Positions 8,540-17,790 of a stretch of 64,000 nt of DNA are shown piece after piece. Source of the DNA: Actinophytocola sp036402745 (GTDB lineage: Bacteria > Actinomycetota > Actinomycetes > Mycobacteriales > Pseudonocardiaceae); contig NZ_DASWSJ010000043.1 in assembly GCF_036402745.1 (NCBI RefSeq), positions 35,255 through 99,254 of the forward strand, read 5' to 3'. The notes beneath the pieces were generated by a model, which ran no database searches, was not told the DNA's origin, and worked only from the letters and a program-made list of their open reading frames with translations. Position 1 is the stretch's first letter. Every line of letters starts with the position of its first letter. A program made the translations under genes and the position numbers.

Positions 8540-10138
8540 GTGCCGGTACTCCGGTCCGCTCTGGACACCGGCGGCGAGCTGTTCCGGAACAACCGGGCCA
8601 CGCAGCTCACCGCGATCGCCGCGCTGGACGAGCAGCTCGCGCTGGCGCGGGCGGGCGGTGGGGAGAGGTACGCGGCGCGGCACCGCTCGCGCGGCCGGCT
8701 GCTCGCCCGGGAACGGATCGAGCTGCTGCTCGACCGGGACGCGCCGTTCCTGGAGCTGTCCAGCCTCGCCGCGTGGGGCACGGAGTTCACCGTCGGCGCG
8801 AGCATCGTCACCGGCGTCGGCGTGGTGTCCGGCGTCGAGTGCGTGATCATCGCGCACGACCCGACCGTGCGCGGCGGCGCGATGAACCCGTACACGCTGC
8901 GCAAGACGTTGCGGGCGCTGGAGATCGCCCGGCGCAACCGGCTCCCGGTGATCAACCTGGTCGAGTCCGGCGGCGCCGACCTGCCGTCCCAGTCCGACCT
9001 GTTCGTGCAGGCGGGCAAGATCTTCCACGACCTCACCGAGCTGTCCGCCATGGGCGTGCCCACGATCGCGCTCGTGTTCGGCAACTCCACCGCGGGCGGT
9101 GCCTACGTGCCCGGCATGTGCGACTACTCCGTGCTCGTCGACGGGCAGGCCAAGGTGTTCCTCGGCGGCCCGCCGCTGGTGAACATGGCCACCGGCGAGG
9201 ACGCCGACGACGAGCAGCTCGGCGGCGCGGAGATGCACTCGCGGGTGTCGGGCCTCGCCGACCACTTCGCCGTCGACGAGCGGGACTGCGTCCGGCTGGG
9301 CCGCCAGATCGTCTCGGAGCTGAACTGGCGCAAGCTCGGGCCCGGGCCGTCGCGGCCCGCCGACCCGCCCTGCTACGACCCCGAGGAGCTGCTCGGCGTC
9401 ACCTCCGGCGACCTGCGGGTGCCGTTCGACCCGCGCGAGGTGCTGGCCAGGGTGCTGGACGGCTCGCGGTTCGGCGAGTACAAGCCGCGCTACGGCACGA
9501 GCCTGGTCACCGGGTGGGCGTCCGTGCACGGGTTCCCGGTCGGCGTGCTGGCCAACGCGCGGGGCGTGCTGTTCAGCGAGGAGTCGAAGAAGGCCGCCGA
9601 GTTCATCATGCTGGCCAACCAGACCGACACCCCGCTCGTGTTCCTGCAGAACACCACCGGCTTCATGGTCGGCACCGCCTACGAGCAGGGCGGGATCATC
9701 AAGGACGGCGCCAAGATGATCAACGCGGTGACCAACAGCTCGGTCCCGCACATCACGATCAACATCGGCGCGTCGTTCGGCGCCGGCAACTACGGCATGT
9801 CCGGCCGCGCCTACGATCCGCGGTTCATGTTCGCCTGGCCCAACTCCAAGCTCGCGGTGATGGGGGCGACCCAGCTCGCCGGCGTGCTGTCCATCGTGGG
9901 CAGACAGGCCGCGGCCGCGGCCAGCCGCGCGTTCGACGAGGCGGCCGACGAGGAGCGCCGCGCGTCGATCGAGGCGCAGATCGAGCGCGAGTCGCACGCG
10001 TTCTTCGTCACCGCGCGGCTCTACGACGACGGCGTGATCGACCCCCGGCACACCCGCAGCGTGCTCGGCATGGCGTTGTCCGCCGCGCACTCGGGCCCGG
10101 TCGAGGGCCGGCGTGGCTTCGGCGTCTTTCGGATGTGA
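8540..10138 (+). CDS. acyl-CoA carboxylase, carboxyltransferase (beta) subunit
   Basis: Carboxyltransferase subunit of a biotin-dependent acyl-CoA carboxylase of the methylcrotonyl/geranyl-CoA type, 532 residues as in MccB/AtuC proteins. Visible family segments include the long variant loop VFLGGPPLVNMATGED and the C-terminal FLQNTTGFMVGTAYEQGGI, where acyl-CoA and carboxybiotin meet. The GTG at 8540 follows GGAGGAGG by seven bases. It is the first gene of the rightward operon, six bases before the biotin carboxylase gene, so both subunits are made together. Substrate choice between methylcrotonyl-, geranyl- or another 3-methyl-enoyl-CoA is uncertain. Confidence 0.9.
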   Translation: MPVLRSALDTGGELFRNNRATQLTAIAALDEQLALARAGGGERYAARHRSRGRLLARERIELLLDRDAPFLELSSLAAWGTEFTVGASIVTGVGVVSGVECVIIAHDPTVRGGAMNPYTLRKTLRALEIARRNRLPVINLVESGGADLPSQSDLFVQAGKIFHDLTELSAMGVPTIALVFGNSTAGGAYVPGMCDYSVLVDGQAKVFLGGPPLVNMATGEDADDEQLGGAEMHSRVSGLADHFAVDERDCVRLGRQIVSELNWRKLGPGPSRPADPPCYDPEELLGVTSGDLRVPFDPREVLARVLDGSRFGEYKPRYGTSLVTGWASVHGFPVGVLANARGVLFSEESKKAAEFIMLANQTDTPLVFLQNTTGFMVGTAYEQGGIIKDGAKMINAVTNSSVPHITINIGASFGAGNYGMSGRAYDPRFMFAWPNSKLAVMGATQLAGVLSIVGRQAAAAASRAFDEAADEERRASIEAQIERESHAFFVTARLYDDGVIDPRHTRSVLGMALSAAHSGPVEGRRGFGVFRM

Positions 10139-10144
10139 GGGCAG

Positions 10145-12091
10145 ATGTCGCGTATTCGCAGACTGCTGGTGGCCAACCGCGGTGAGATCGCCTCGCGGGT
10201 GATGCGCACCGCGCGGGCGATGGACATCGCGTGCGTCGCCGTGCATTCCGACCCCGACGCGGACGCGCCGTTCGTGGCCGACGCGGACGAGGCGGTGCGG
10301 CTGCCCGGCTCGACGCCCGCCGAGACCTACCTCGACGTCGGCAGGATCATCGCGGCGGCGCGGGCCACCGGCGCGGACGCGGTCCACCCCGGATACGGCT
10401 TCCTGTCGGAGAACGCGGGGTTCGCGCGTGCGTGCGCCGCCGAGGGGCTGGTGTTCGTCGGGCCGTCGCCGGAGGCCATCGAGTCGATGGGGTCCAAGAT
10501 CGCGGCCAAGGACCTGATGTCCCGGGCCGGCGTGCCGGTGCTGCCCGGCGTCACGGTCACCGACTCGACCGACCTCGCCGCGGCCGCCGCCGAGGTCGGC
10601 TTCCCGGTGCTGGTGAAGGCCGCGTTCGGCGGCGGCGGGCGGGGGATGCGGGTGGTCCGCGACCCGGCTTCGCTGGCGGCGGCGGTGGCCGGGGCGCGGC
10701 GCGAGGCGGCGTCGGCGTTCGGCGACGGGACGGTGTTCCTCGAGCACTACGTGGAGGCGCCGCGGCACGTCGAGGTGCAGATCTTCGGCGACGCGCACGG
10801 GAACGTGGTGGGCCTGTTCGAGCGCGAGTGCTCGATCCAGCGGCGGTACCAGAAGATCATCGAGGAGGCGCCGTCCCCGGCCGTCGACGACTCGCTGCGC
10901 GCGGAGCTGACCGCGGCCGCGGTGGCCGCGGGCAAGGCGATCGGCTACGTCGGCGCCGGCACGGTGGAGTTCGTGCTGGCCCCCGACGGCCGGTTCTTCT
11001 TCCTGGAGGTCAACACCCGGCTGCAGGTGGAGCACCCGGTGACCGAGCTGGTGACCGGGCTCGACCTCGTGCGGCTGCAGCTGCTGGTGGCCGAGGGGCG
11101 GCCGCTGCCGGCCGAGGTGCTCACCGCCGAGCTGCGCGGACACGCGGTGGAGGCGCGGCTGTACGCGGAGAACGTCGCGGCCGGGTTCCTGCCGGTGTCG
11201 GGCACGCTGCACCGGTTCGCCGTGCCGGCGCTGCCGGGCGTGCGGGTGGACGCCGGGGTCGCGGACGGTTCGGTGGTCAGCACGTTCTACGACCCCATGC
11301 TGGCCAAGGTGATCGCGTACGGCCCCACCCGCGAGGACGCGTGCCGCACGCTGGCCCGCGCGCTCGCCGACGCGCGGCTGCACGGCGTGACCACGAACCG
11401 GGACCTGCTGGTGGGCATCCTGCGCGAGGCGGAGTTCCTGGCGGGGGACATCGACACCGGCTACCTGACCCGGCACGACGCGGCCACTCTGTCCACACCG
11501 GACACCGTGCCGGCCGTCCACGCGGTGGCGGCGGCGCTGGCCGGGCAGGCGGCCCGGCGCGTGGCGGCGGAGGTGCTGACCACGCTGCCGCCGGGCTTCC
11601 GCAACGTCCCCAGCGAGGCGCAGGTCACGACGTTCGAGTCGGCCGAGGTGCGCTACACGCAGACCCGCGCGTGGGTGGACGGCGAGGAGCTGCCCGAGCT
11701 CCGGATCGTCCGCGTGGAGCCGGCCCGGGTCGAGCTGGAGGTGGCCGGCGTGCGGCGCGTGTGCCACGTCCACCAGGTCGGCACCGTGTTCTATGTGGAC
11801 AGTCCACTCGGGGCGTCCGAGCTGGTGGAGCGGCCGCGCTTTCCCGACCCGGACGCCGTCGCGCACGTCGGGTCGTTGCTGGCGCCCATGCCGGGGTCGG
11901 TCGTGTCGGTGGCGGTGGCCGAGGGCGACCACGTCGTGCGGGGGGCGGCGGTGGTCGTGCTGGAGGCGATGAAGATGGAGCACACCGTGCACGCGCCGGC
12001 CGACGGCGTGGTCAGCGCGATCGAGGTGGCGGTGGGCCAGCAGGTCGACACGGGTGCCGTGCTCGCCGTCATCGACGAGGAGGACGCGTGA
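10145..12091 (+). CDS. acyl-CoA carboxylase, biotin carboxylase/BCCP (alpha) subunit
   Basis: Alpha subunit of 648 residues: biotin carboxylase N-domain (LLVANRGEIASRVMRTAR from residue 7), ATP-grasp domain with the glycine-rich AAFGGGGRGMRVV, a middle BT-like linker, and a C-terminal biotinyl domain with EAMKMEH, in which Lys610 is the biotinylation site. It uses ATP and bicarbonate to make carboxybiotin for the adjacent beta subunit. The ATG follows AGGGCAG closely, and the stop overlaps the next gene as GTGA. The length matches MccA/AtuF. Confidence 0.92.
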   Translation: MSRIRRLLVANRGEIASRVMRTARAMDIACVAVHSDPDADAPFVADADEAVRLPGSTPAETYLDVGRIIAAARATGADAVHPGYGFLSENAGFARACAAEGLVFVGPSPEAIESMGSKIAAKDLMSRAGVPVLPGVTVTDSTDLAAAAAEVGFPVLVKAAFGGGGRGMRVVRDPASLAAAVAGARREAASAFGDGTVFLEHYVEAPRHVEVQIFGDAHGNVVGLFERECSIQRRYQKIIEEAPSPAVDDSLRAELTAAAVAAGKAIGYVGAGTVEFVLAPDGRFFFLEVNTRLQVEHPVTELVTGLDLVRLQLLVAEGRPLPAEVLTAELRGHAVEARLYAENVAAGFLPVSGTLHRFAVPALPGVRVDAGVADGSVVSTFYDPMLAKVIAYGPTREDACRTLARALADARLHGVTTNRDLLVGILREAEFLAGDIDTGYLTRHDAATLSTPDTVPAVHAVAAALAGQAARRVAAEVLTTLPPGFRNVPSEAQVTTFESAEVRYTQTRAWVDGEELPELRIVRVEPARVELEVAGVRRVCHVHQVGTVFYVDSPLGASELVERPRFPDPDAVAHVGSLLAPMPGSVVSVAVAEGDHVVRGAAVVVLEAMKMEHTVHAPADGVVSAIEVAVGQQVDTGAVLAVIDEEDA

Positions 12092-12846
12092 CCGTTCGGT
12101 ACGAAGTAGACAGTGGGGTCGCCTGGCTCACCATCGACCGGCCCGAGGCGCGCAACGCGTTGAGCAAGGAGGTCCGGGACGGGCTGTGGGACGGCTTTCG
12201 CGGGTTCGTCGCGGACGACGACGCCAAGGTGCTGGTGCTGACCGGCGCGGGGGACAAGGCGTTCTGCGCCGGCGGGGACCTCAAGGAGATGGCCGAGACC
12301 GCGCTGGAGATCCCGCCGCCGGACTTCCTGCCCCAGCCCGGGCGCAACATCGACGTGCCGAAGCCGACCATCGCCGCGGTCAACGGGGTCGCCTTCGCCG
12401 GCGGGTTCCTGCTCGCGCAGAACTGCGACCTGTGCGTGGCCGCCGACACCGCCCGGTTCGCGATCTCGGAGGCGAAGGTCGGCCGGGGCGCGCCGTGGGC
12501 CGCGCCGCTCCCGTGGCTCGTTCCCCCGCGCGTGGCGATGCAGATCCTGCTCACCGGCGACCCGATCTCCGCCGCGCGCGCCCACCAGCTCGGCCTGGTC
12601 AACGAGGTGGTGCCGCTCGCCGAGCTACGCCAGGCCGCCCAGACGCTGGGCGAGCGGATCGCGGCGAACGCCCCACTGTCGGTCGCCGCGGCCAAGCGGA
12701 CCGTGCGGCTGGTGGCCGAGCACCCGCTGGCCGCGGCCTACGAGCTGGCCGAGGAGATCTGGGCGCCGGTCTACCGGTCCGCCGACGCGCAGGAGGGGCC
12801 GGCCGCGTTCCGCGAGAAGCGGCCGCCGGTCTGGAAAGGACGCTGA
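12088..12846 (+). CDS. enoyl-CoA hydratase/isomerase (crotonase family)
   Basis: Crotonase-fold protein of 252 residues. The oxyanion-hole segments AFCAGGDLKEM (about 62-72) and ingoing NGVAFAGGFLLAQNCD (about 98-113) are clear. The usual second catalytic Glu region is altered to EAKVGRGAPWAAPLPWL, so the exact reaction (hydration, isomerisation or hydrolysis) is open. The GTG start overlaps the carboxylase stop by four bases. In carboxylase pathways of this kind the hydratase acts on the glutaconyl-type product; this fits but is inferred. Confidence 0.87.
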   Translation: MTVRYEVDSGVAWLTIDRPEARNALSKEVRDGLWDGFRGFVADDDAKVLVLTGAGDKAFCAGGDLKEMAETALEIPPPDFLPQPGRNIDVPKPTIAAVNGVAFAGGFLLAQNCDLCVAADTARFAISEAKVGRGAPWAAPLPWLVPPRVAMQILLTGDPISAARAHQLGLVNEVVPLAELRQAAQTLGERIAANAPLSVAAAKRTVRLVAEHPLAAAYELAEEIWAPVYRSADAQEGPAAFREKRPPVWKGR

Positions 12847-13625
12847 TGGCCGTCTCGATCGACGAGCTGCTCGACGACGTCACCGCGGAGACCGCCGTGG
12901 TCGACCGGATGCTCGACCCGCTGTCGCCGCGGGAGTGGGAGCTCGCGACCCCCGCCGCCGGGTGGGCGATCCGCGACCAGGTCGGCCACCTCGCCTACTT
13001 CGACGAGACCGTGGCGCTCGCGGTCACCGACGAGGCCGCGTTCCGCACCTGCGCCGCCGAGGCGATGGCCCGCGGCACCGACTTCGCGAACGAGATCGCC
13101 AAGGACTACCGCACGATGCCCGCCGGCGAGCTGCTCACCTGGTTCCGCAAGGCCCGCGCCGCGATGCTCTCGACGTTCCACGCGGCCGACCCCGCCAGGA
13201 AGGTCCCCTGGTACGGCCCGTCGATGAGCCTCGCGTCCTCCATCACCGCACGGCTCATGGAGACCTGGGCACACGGCCAGGACATCGCCGACGCGCTCGG
13301 CGTCACCCGCGCGCCGACCGTCCGGCTGCGCCACATCGCGCACCTCGGCGTGCGGACGCTCCCGTTCAGCTTCACCGTCCGCGGCCTGCCCGTGCCGGAC
13401 CGGCCCGTGCGGGTCGAGCTGACCGCGCCCGACGGCGACACCTGGACCTGGGGCTCGGGCGCGGACTCGGTGACCGGCGACGCGCTCGACTTCTGCCTCG
13501 TGGTCACCCAGCGCCGCAACGTCGCCGACACGGGCCTGCGCGTCGCCGGGCCGGTCGCCACCGAGTGGATGGCCGTGGCGCAGGCGTTTGCGGGACCGCC
13601 CGGTCCGGGGAGGCCGGTGACATGA
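12846..13625 (+). CDS. TIGR03084-type DinB-like metal-binding protein
   Basis: Protein of 259 residues resembling the actinobacterial TIGR03084 family in the DinB/mycothiol-dependent isomerase superfamily. Candidate metal ligands lie in QVGHLAYFDE (near residue 48), METWAHGQD and RHIAHLG. Function in this family is not established; a mycothiol-linked isomerase or detoxification role is possible. The ATG overlaps the preceding stop by one base (TGATG) and its own stop overlaps the AtuA-like gene (ATGA), so it is an integral part of the operon. Confidence 0.8.
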   Translation: MAVSIDELLDDVTAETAVVDRMLDPLSPREWELATPAAGWAIRDQVGHLAYFDETVALAVTDEAAFRTCAAEAMARGTDFANEIAKDYRTMPAGELLTWFRKARAAMLSTFHAADPARKVPWYGPSMSLASSITARLMETWAHGQDIADALGVTRAPTVRLRHIAHLGVRTLPFSFTVRGLPVPDRPVRVELTAPDGDTWTWGSGADSVTGDALDFCLVVTQRRNVADTGLRVAGPVATEWMAVAQAFAGPPGPGRPVT

Positions 13626-15382
13626 GGTGTCGCGCGGTCCGGATCGGCAACTGCTCCGGCTTCTACGGCGACCGGCTCGCCGCCGCCCGCGAGATGGTCG
13701 ACGGCGGCCCGATCGACGTGCTCACCGGCGACTACCTCGCCGAGCTGACGATGCTGATCCTGTGGAAGGCCAGGCAGAAGGACCCCGCCGCGGGGTACGC
13801 CAGGACGTTCCTCACCCAGATGGAGCAGGTCCTCGGCACCTGCCTCGACCGCGGCATCAAGGTCGTCAGCAACGCGGGCGGGCTCAACCCGGCCGGCCTC
13901 GCCGAGGCACTCACCGCTCTCGCCGGGCGGCTCGGGCTGCACCCGCGCATCGCCTGGCTCGAGGGCGACGACCTCCTCGGCCGGCTCGACGAGCTCCGCG
14001 CCGCGGGCCACCCACTGTCCAACATGGACACCGGCGAACCGCTGGCCGGTATCGAGCCCGTGTCGGCCAACGCCTACCTCGGCGGGTGGGGCATCGCCGA
14101 GGCACTCGAGGACGCCGATGTCGTGCTGTGCCCCCGGGTCACCGACGCGTCGCTAGTCGTCGGGCCGGCCGCGTGGTGGCACGGCTGGGAGCGCACCGAC
14201 CTCGACCAGCTCGCCGGCGCGGTGGCGGCCGGGCACGTGATCGAGTGCGGCCCGCAGGCCACCGGCGGCAACTACTCGTGGCTGCCCGAGATCACCGACC
14301 GGCGCTACCCCGGCTTCCCGATCGCCGAGGTCGAGGCGGACGGCAGCGCGGTGATCACCAAGCACGACGGCACCGGCGGGCTCGTCTCACCGGGCACGGT
14401 CACCGCGCAGCTGCTCTACGAGATCGCCGAGCCCGCCTACGTCAACCCCGACGTGGTGGCGCACTTCGACACGCTGCGGCTCACCCAGGACGGGCCCGAC
14501 CGGGTGCGGATCGCCGGCACCCGCGGCAGCCCGCCGCCGGACACGCTCAAGGTCGCGATCAACTACCTCGGCGGCTACCGCAACACGATGACGCTGGTGC
14601 TCACCGGGCTCGACATCGAGGCGAAGGCGGCGTGGGCAGACCAGCAGCTGTTCGAGATCCTGGGGGGCAAGGAGGCCTTCGCCGAGGTCGACGTGCGGCT
14701 GCTGCGCTTCGACCAGCCCGATGCGCCGACCAACGAGCAGGCCACCGCGCACCTGCGGATCACGGTGAAGGACCCCGACCCGCGCAAGGTCGGCCGCGCG
14801 TTCTCCAACGCCACCATGGAGCTCGCGCTCGCCGGGTACGCCGGCTTCCACACCACCACGCCGCCCACGCCGGAGAGCGCGTACGGCGTGTACTGGCCCG
14901 CGCTCGTGCCGCGCGACGCCGTCGAGCAGGTGGTCGTGACGCCCGACGGCAGCCGGCACCCGGTCCCGCACAGCCCGGCCGGCGTCGTCGATCCGCTGCG
15001 GCCGGACCCGGTGGACGGTCCGATCCCGAGCGGCCCGACCCAGCGGGTGCCGCTGGGCCGGATCTGCGCGGCCCGCTCCGGCGACAAGGGCGGCAACGCC
15101 AACGTCGGCGTGTGGACCCGCACGGCGCAGGAGTACCGCTGGCTCGCCGCGACCCTCGACGTCTCCCTCTTCCGCGCGCTCGTGCCCGAGACGGCCGGCC
15201 TCGAGGTGCGCCGGTACGCGCTGCCCAACCTGAACGCGCTGAACTTCGTCGCCGTCGGCCTGCTCGGCGCCGGCGTCGCCGCGGCGACCCGGCCGGACCC
15301 GCAGGCGAAGGGACTGGGCGAGTACCTACGCTCACGGCACCTGGACATTCCGCGGACCTTGTTGGGGAGCGCCGATGGCTGA
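13622..15382 (+). CDS. atuA: AtuA-like (DUF1446) acyclic terpene utilisation protein with C-terminal extension
   Basis: Homologue of AtuA, 586 residues. The DUF1446 domain (IGNCSGFYGDRLAAAREM at 7-24, YLAELTMLIL, NAGGLNP, IECGPQATGGNYS) covers roughly the first 440 residues; a second small domain begins near RICAARSGDKGGNANVGVW and matches the AtuA-type C-terminal domain. AtuA is needed for growth on citronellol and geraniol in Pseudomonas, but its reaction is not known. The ATG overlaps the upstream stop (ATGA). Its presence beside a carboxylase and hydratases is the main reason to suspect isoprenoid breakdown. Confidence 0.85.
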   Translation: MRCRAVRIGNCSGFYGDRLAAAREMVDGGPIDVLTGDYLAELTMLILWKARQKDPAAGYARTFLTQMEQVLGTCLDRGIKVVSNAGGLNPAGLAEALTALAGRLGLHPRIAWLEGDDLLGRLDELRAAGHPLSNMDTGEPLAGIEPVSANAYLGGWGIAEALEDADVVLCPRVTDASLVVGPAAWWHGWERTDLDQLAGAVAAGHVIECGPQATGGNYSWLPEITDRRYPGFPIAEVEADGSAVITKHDGTGGLVSPGTVTAQLLYEIAEPAYVNPDVVAHFDTLRLTQDGPDRVRIAGTRGSPPPDTLKVAINYLGGYRNTMTLVLTGLDIEAKAAWADQQLFEILGGKEAFAEVDVRLLRFDQPDAPTNEQATAHLRITVKDPDPRKVGRAFSNATMELALAGYAGFHTTTPPTPESAYGVYWPALVPRDAVEQVVVTPDGSRHPVPHSPAGVVDPLRPDPVDGPIPSGPTQRVPLGRICAARSGDKGGNANVGVWTRTAQEYRWLAATLDVSLFRALVPETAGLEVRRYALPNLNALNFVAVGLLGAGVAAATRPDPQAKGLGEYLRSRHLDIPRTLLGSADG

Positions 15383-16136
15383 GCTGACCGTCACCGACGC
15401 GGGCGCCGTGCGCACGCTCGCGATCGACCGCCCGGACCGGCTCAACGCGATGACCGACACCGCCGCGCGGGCCATCGAGCTGGCGCTGCGGGACGCGGCC
15501 GCGGACGAGACGGTCGGCGCTGTCGTGCTCACCGGGGTCGGCGAGCACTTCTCCGCGGGCGGCGACGCGCACACGATCCTCGACACGATCGCGAGCACCG
15601 ACGACCGCGCGCTGCTCGACCTGATGCGGTCGTTCCACCGGCTCATCGAGGAGGTGTGGAACTCCGCGCTGCCGGTCGTGGCGGCCGTGTCGGGGGTGGC
15701 CTACGGCGGCGGGTTCAACCTCGCGCTGGTGTGTGACCTCGTGGTGTGCGCGCCGGACGCGCGGTTCTGCGAGGTGTTCCTGCGCCGCGGCCTCGTGCCC
15801 GACGTCGGCGGCGCGTGGCTGCTGCCGCGGGCGGTCGGCCTGCACCGCGCGAAGGAGCTGATGCTGCTCACCCCCGAGCTGTCCGCCGCCGACGCGCACC
15901 GGTGGGGCATCGTGAACGCCGTCGCCGACGACCCGCTCGCACACGCCACCGAGCTGGCCACCCGCCTCGCCGCCGGCCCGCGGCTGGCGACCTCGCTGAC
16001 GAAGAAGCTGGTCAACGCCAGCACGACCGGCGACCTGCACTCCTCGCTGGAGCTGGAGGCGGTGACCCAGGCACTGGCGCTGACCGGCAAGGACGCCCGC
16101 GCCGGCTTCGAGAAGTTCCTGCGCAAGTCCGAGTAG
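15375..16136 (+). CDS. second enoyl-CoA hydratase/isomerase
   Basis: Crotonase-family protein of 253 residues with HFSAGGDAHTI (about 56-66) and SGVAYGGGFNLALVCDLV for the oxyanion hole, then FLRRGLVPDVGGAWLLPR where an acidic residue is replaced by Asp. It differs from the hydratase at 12.1 kb and so probably handles a different step. The ATG lies inside the end of the atuA-like gene (eight-base overlap) and is the last catabolic gene before the regulator. Confidence 0.87.
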   Translation: MAELTVTDAGAVRTLAIDRPDRLNAMTDTAARAIELALRDAAADETVGAVVLTGVGEHFSAGGDAHTILDTIASTDDRALLDLMRSFHRLIEEVWNSALPVVAAVSGVAYGGGFNLALVCDLVVCAPDARFCEVFLRRGLVPDVGGAWLLPRAVGLHRAKELMLLTPELSAADAHRWGIVNAVADDPLAHATELATRLAAGPRLATSLTKKLVNASTTGDLHSSLELEAVTQALALTGKDARAGFEKFLRKSE

Positions 16137-16147
16137 TAGGGTGAGCA

Positions 16148-16171
16148 CCAAGTTAACGCGGGTTCACTTGG
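16148..16171. promoter_or_regulatory. 24-bp palindromic operator upstream of the TetR gene
   Basis: CCAAGTTAAC-N4-GTTCACTTGG: 10-base arms with nine complementary pairs around GCGG. It sits between the hydratase stop (16136) and the TetR start (16187), 16 bases before the start codon. Size and symmetry fit a TetR-family dimer site, so autoregulation is likely. Confidence 0.65.
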
Positions 16172-16186
16172 CGGGAAGGGGCCGGG

Positions 16187-16792
16187 GTGAGTGAGGTGGC
16201 CGAGGAGCCGGTCCGCACCCGGGATCCCGCACGCAAGGAGCGGATCCTGTCGGCGGCCGCCGACCTGGTGGCCCGGCGCGGGTACCACGCGGTCGCCATG
16301 GCCGACATCGGCGCGGCGGCCGGGGTCACGGGTTCGGCCATCTACCGGCACTTCGAGAGCAAGTCGGCCGTGCTGGTGGCCCTGTTCGACCGCGTGATCG
16401 ACGCGCTGCTGAGCAACGCCGGCCGGATCGTCGAGGAGGCCGCGGAGGAGCGCGCGGCGCTGACGTTGCTGGTGCGCGACCAGGTGTCGTTCGCCATCGA
16501 TGACCGCGAGGTGCTCCAGGTCTACATGCGGGAGATCAACAACCTGCCCGACGAGGACCGCCGCCGGCTGCGCCGCAAGCAGCGGCTCTACCTCGAGGAG
16601 TGGGTGCACGTGCTCGGCGAGCTGCGCCCGGGCCTGCTCGACACCGAGGCGCGGGCCCTGGTGCACGCGGCGATCGGCGGGATCCAGTCGGTGCTGCACT
16701 ACCGCAGCGGCCTGCCCGACGACCGGCTCGCCGAGCTGGTCACCGGTGCCGCGCACGCGACCCTGGGCGTGCCCGTAACCTCGACCGCGTGA
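16187..16792 (+). CDS. TetR-family transcriptional regulator
   Basis: TetR regulator of 201 residues. The N-terminal helix-turn-helix is plain: RILSAAADLVARRGYHAVAM then ADIGAAAGVTGSAIYRHFESK (about residues 20-62). The ligand domain that follows is of the type common in acyl-CoA catabolic regulators. The GTG start has GGAAGGG seven bases upstream. A 24-bp palindrome just ahead is a probable autoregulatory operator. It likely senses a CoA ester of the pathway encoded upstream; the ligand is unknown. Confidence 0.88.
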   Translation: MSEVAEEPVRTRDPARKERILSAAADLVARRGYHAVAMADIGAAAGVTGSAIYRHFESKSAVLVALFDRVIDALLSNAGRIVEEAAEERAALTLLVRDQVSFAIDDREVLQVYMREINNLPDEDRRRLRRKQRLYLEEWVHVLGELRPGLLDTEARALVHAAIGGIQSVLHYRSGLPDDRLAELVTGAAHATLGVPVTSTA

Positions 16793-17748
16793 GGGTTGCC
16801 GTACTCGACGACTACCAGCGCGTCGCACTGTCCTATGTGTACTGGACGGAGCTGCCCGCCGGCGTCGAGGTGACGCCGTTGCACGAGCACGTCGCCGACC
16901 TCGACGAGCTCGCCGCGCGGCTCGAGCCGTTCGACGTCGTGGTCGCGATGCGGGAGCGCACCGCGCTGCCCGGCGCGCTGCTGGAACGGCTGCCCCGGCT
17001 CAGGCTGATCGTCACCACCGGCATGGTCAACGCGTCGATCGACCTCGCCGCGGCGGCGTCGCTGGGCATCACCGTGTGCGGCACGGCGGCGACCGGCGCC
17101 TCGACCGTGGAGCTGACCTGGGCGCTGATCCTGTCGGTGGTGCGGGGGATCGCGTCGGCGGACTCCGCGGTGCGCCAAGGTGTGTGGCAGTCCGGCACGG
17201 TCCCGGGCGGTGACCTGGCCGGCAACACCCTGGGCGTGGTCGGGCTGGGCCGCATCGGGTCGCGGGTGGCCGTGATCGGGCAGGCGTTCGGCATGCGGGT
17301 GCTGGCGTGGAGCGAGAACCTCACCGCCGAGCGCGCGGCGTCGGCGGGCGCCGACCTGGCTTCCTCGAAGGAGGAGCTGCTGTCGGCGGCCGACGTCGTG
17401 ACCCTGCACCTGAAGCTGAGCGACCGGACCCGCGGCATCGTCGGCGCGGCGGAGCTGGCCCTGATGAAGCCGACGGCGTACCTGGTGAACACCTCGCGCG
17501 GCCCGCTGGTCGACGAGCAGGCCCTGGCCGCCGCGATGGCCAGGCGCGAGATCGCCGGCGTGGCGCTCGACGTGTACGACACCGAGCCGCTGCCACCCGG
17601 CCACCCGCTGCTGGACCTGCCCCACTCCGTGCTGACGCCGCACCTGGGCTACGTGTCCCGCACGGGCTTCGACGTGTTCTACCGCGAGATCGTGGCCGAC
17701 ATCGCCGCCTTCCACGCGGGCTCGCCGGTCCGGGTCGTCACGCCGTGA
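16789..17748 (+). CDS. D-isomer-specific 2-hydroxyacid dehydrogenase
   Basis: NAD(P)-dependent dehydrogenase of the D-2-hydroxyacid/phosphoglycerate dehydrogenase family, 319 residues. The Rossmann motif is LGVVGLGRIGSRVA (about 143-156); LVNTSRGPLVDEQAL gives the conserved Arg; the acid-base pair is seen in VYDTEPLPPGHPL and LTPHLGYVS (His). The GTG overlaps the TetR stop (GTGA), so it is expressed with the regulator. Its link to the catabolic operon is positional. Confidence 0.86.
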   Translation: MRVAVLDDYQRVALSYVYWTELPAGVEVTPLHEHVADLDELAARLEPFDVVVAMRERTALPGALLERLPRLRLIVTTGMVNASIDLAAAASLGITVCGTAATGASTVELTWALILSVVRGIASADSAVRQGVWQSGTVPGGDLAGNTLGVVGLGRIGSRVAVIGQAFGMRVLAWSENLTAERAASAGADLASSKEELLSAADVVTLHLKLSDRTRGIVGAAELALMKPTAYLVNTSRGPLVDEQALAAAMARREIAGVALDVYDTEPLPPGHPLLDLPHSVLTPHLGYVSRTGFDVFYREIVADIAAFHAGSPVRVVTP

Positions 17749-17770
17749 GGTAGCGGCCCGGACGGCGTCG

Positions 17771-17790
17771 GGTCACCGGATCCGGTTACC
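17771..17790. terminator. palindrome between convergent genes, possible terminator
   Basis: A 20-base palindrome with one mismatched pair (GGTCACCGGA then TCCGGTTACC) lies where the rightward dehydrogenase and the leftward pirin gene converge, and it covers the pirin stop. There is no U-tract, so terminator function is uncertain. Confidence 0.3.

Noticed and set aside
8483..11992. 1169-codon open frame on the - strand
   Set aside because: Runs antisense to both carboxylase subunits, which have clear motifs and ribosome sites; composition is shadow-like.
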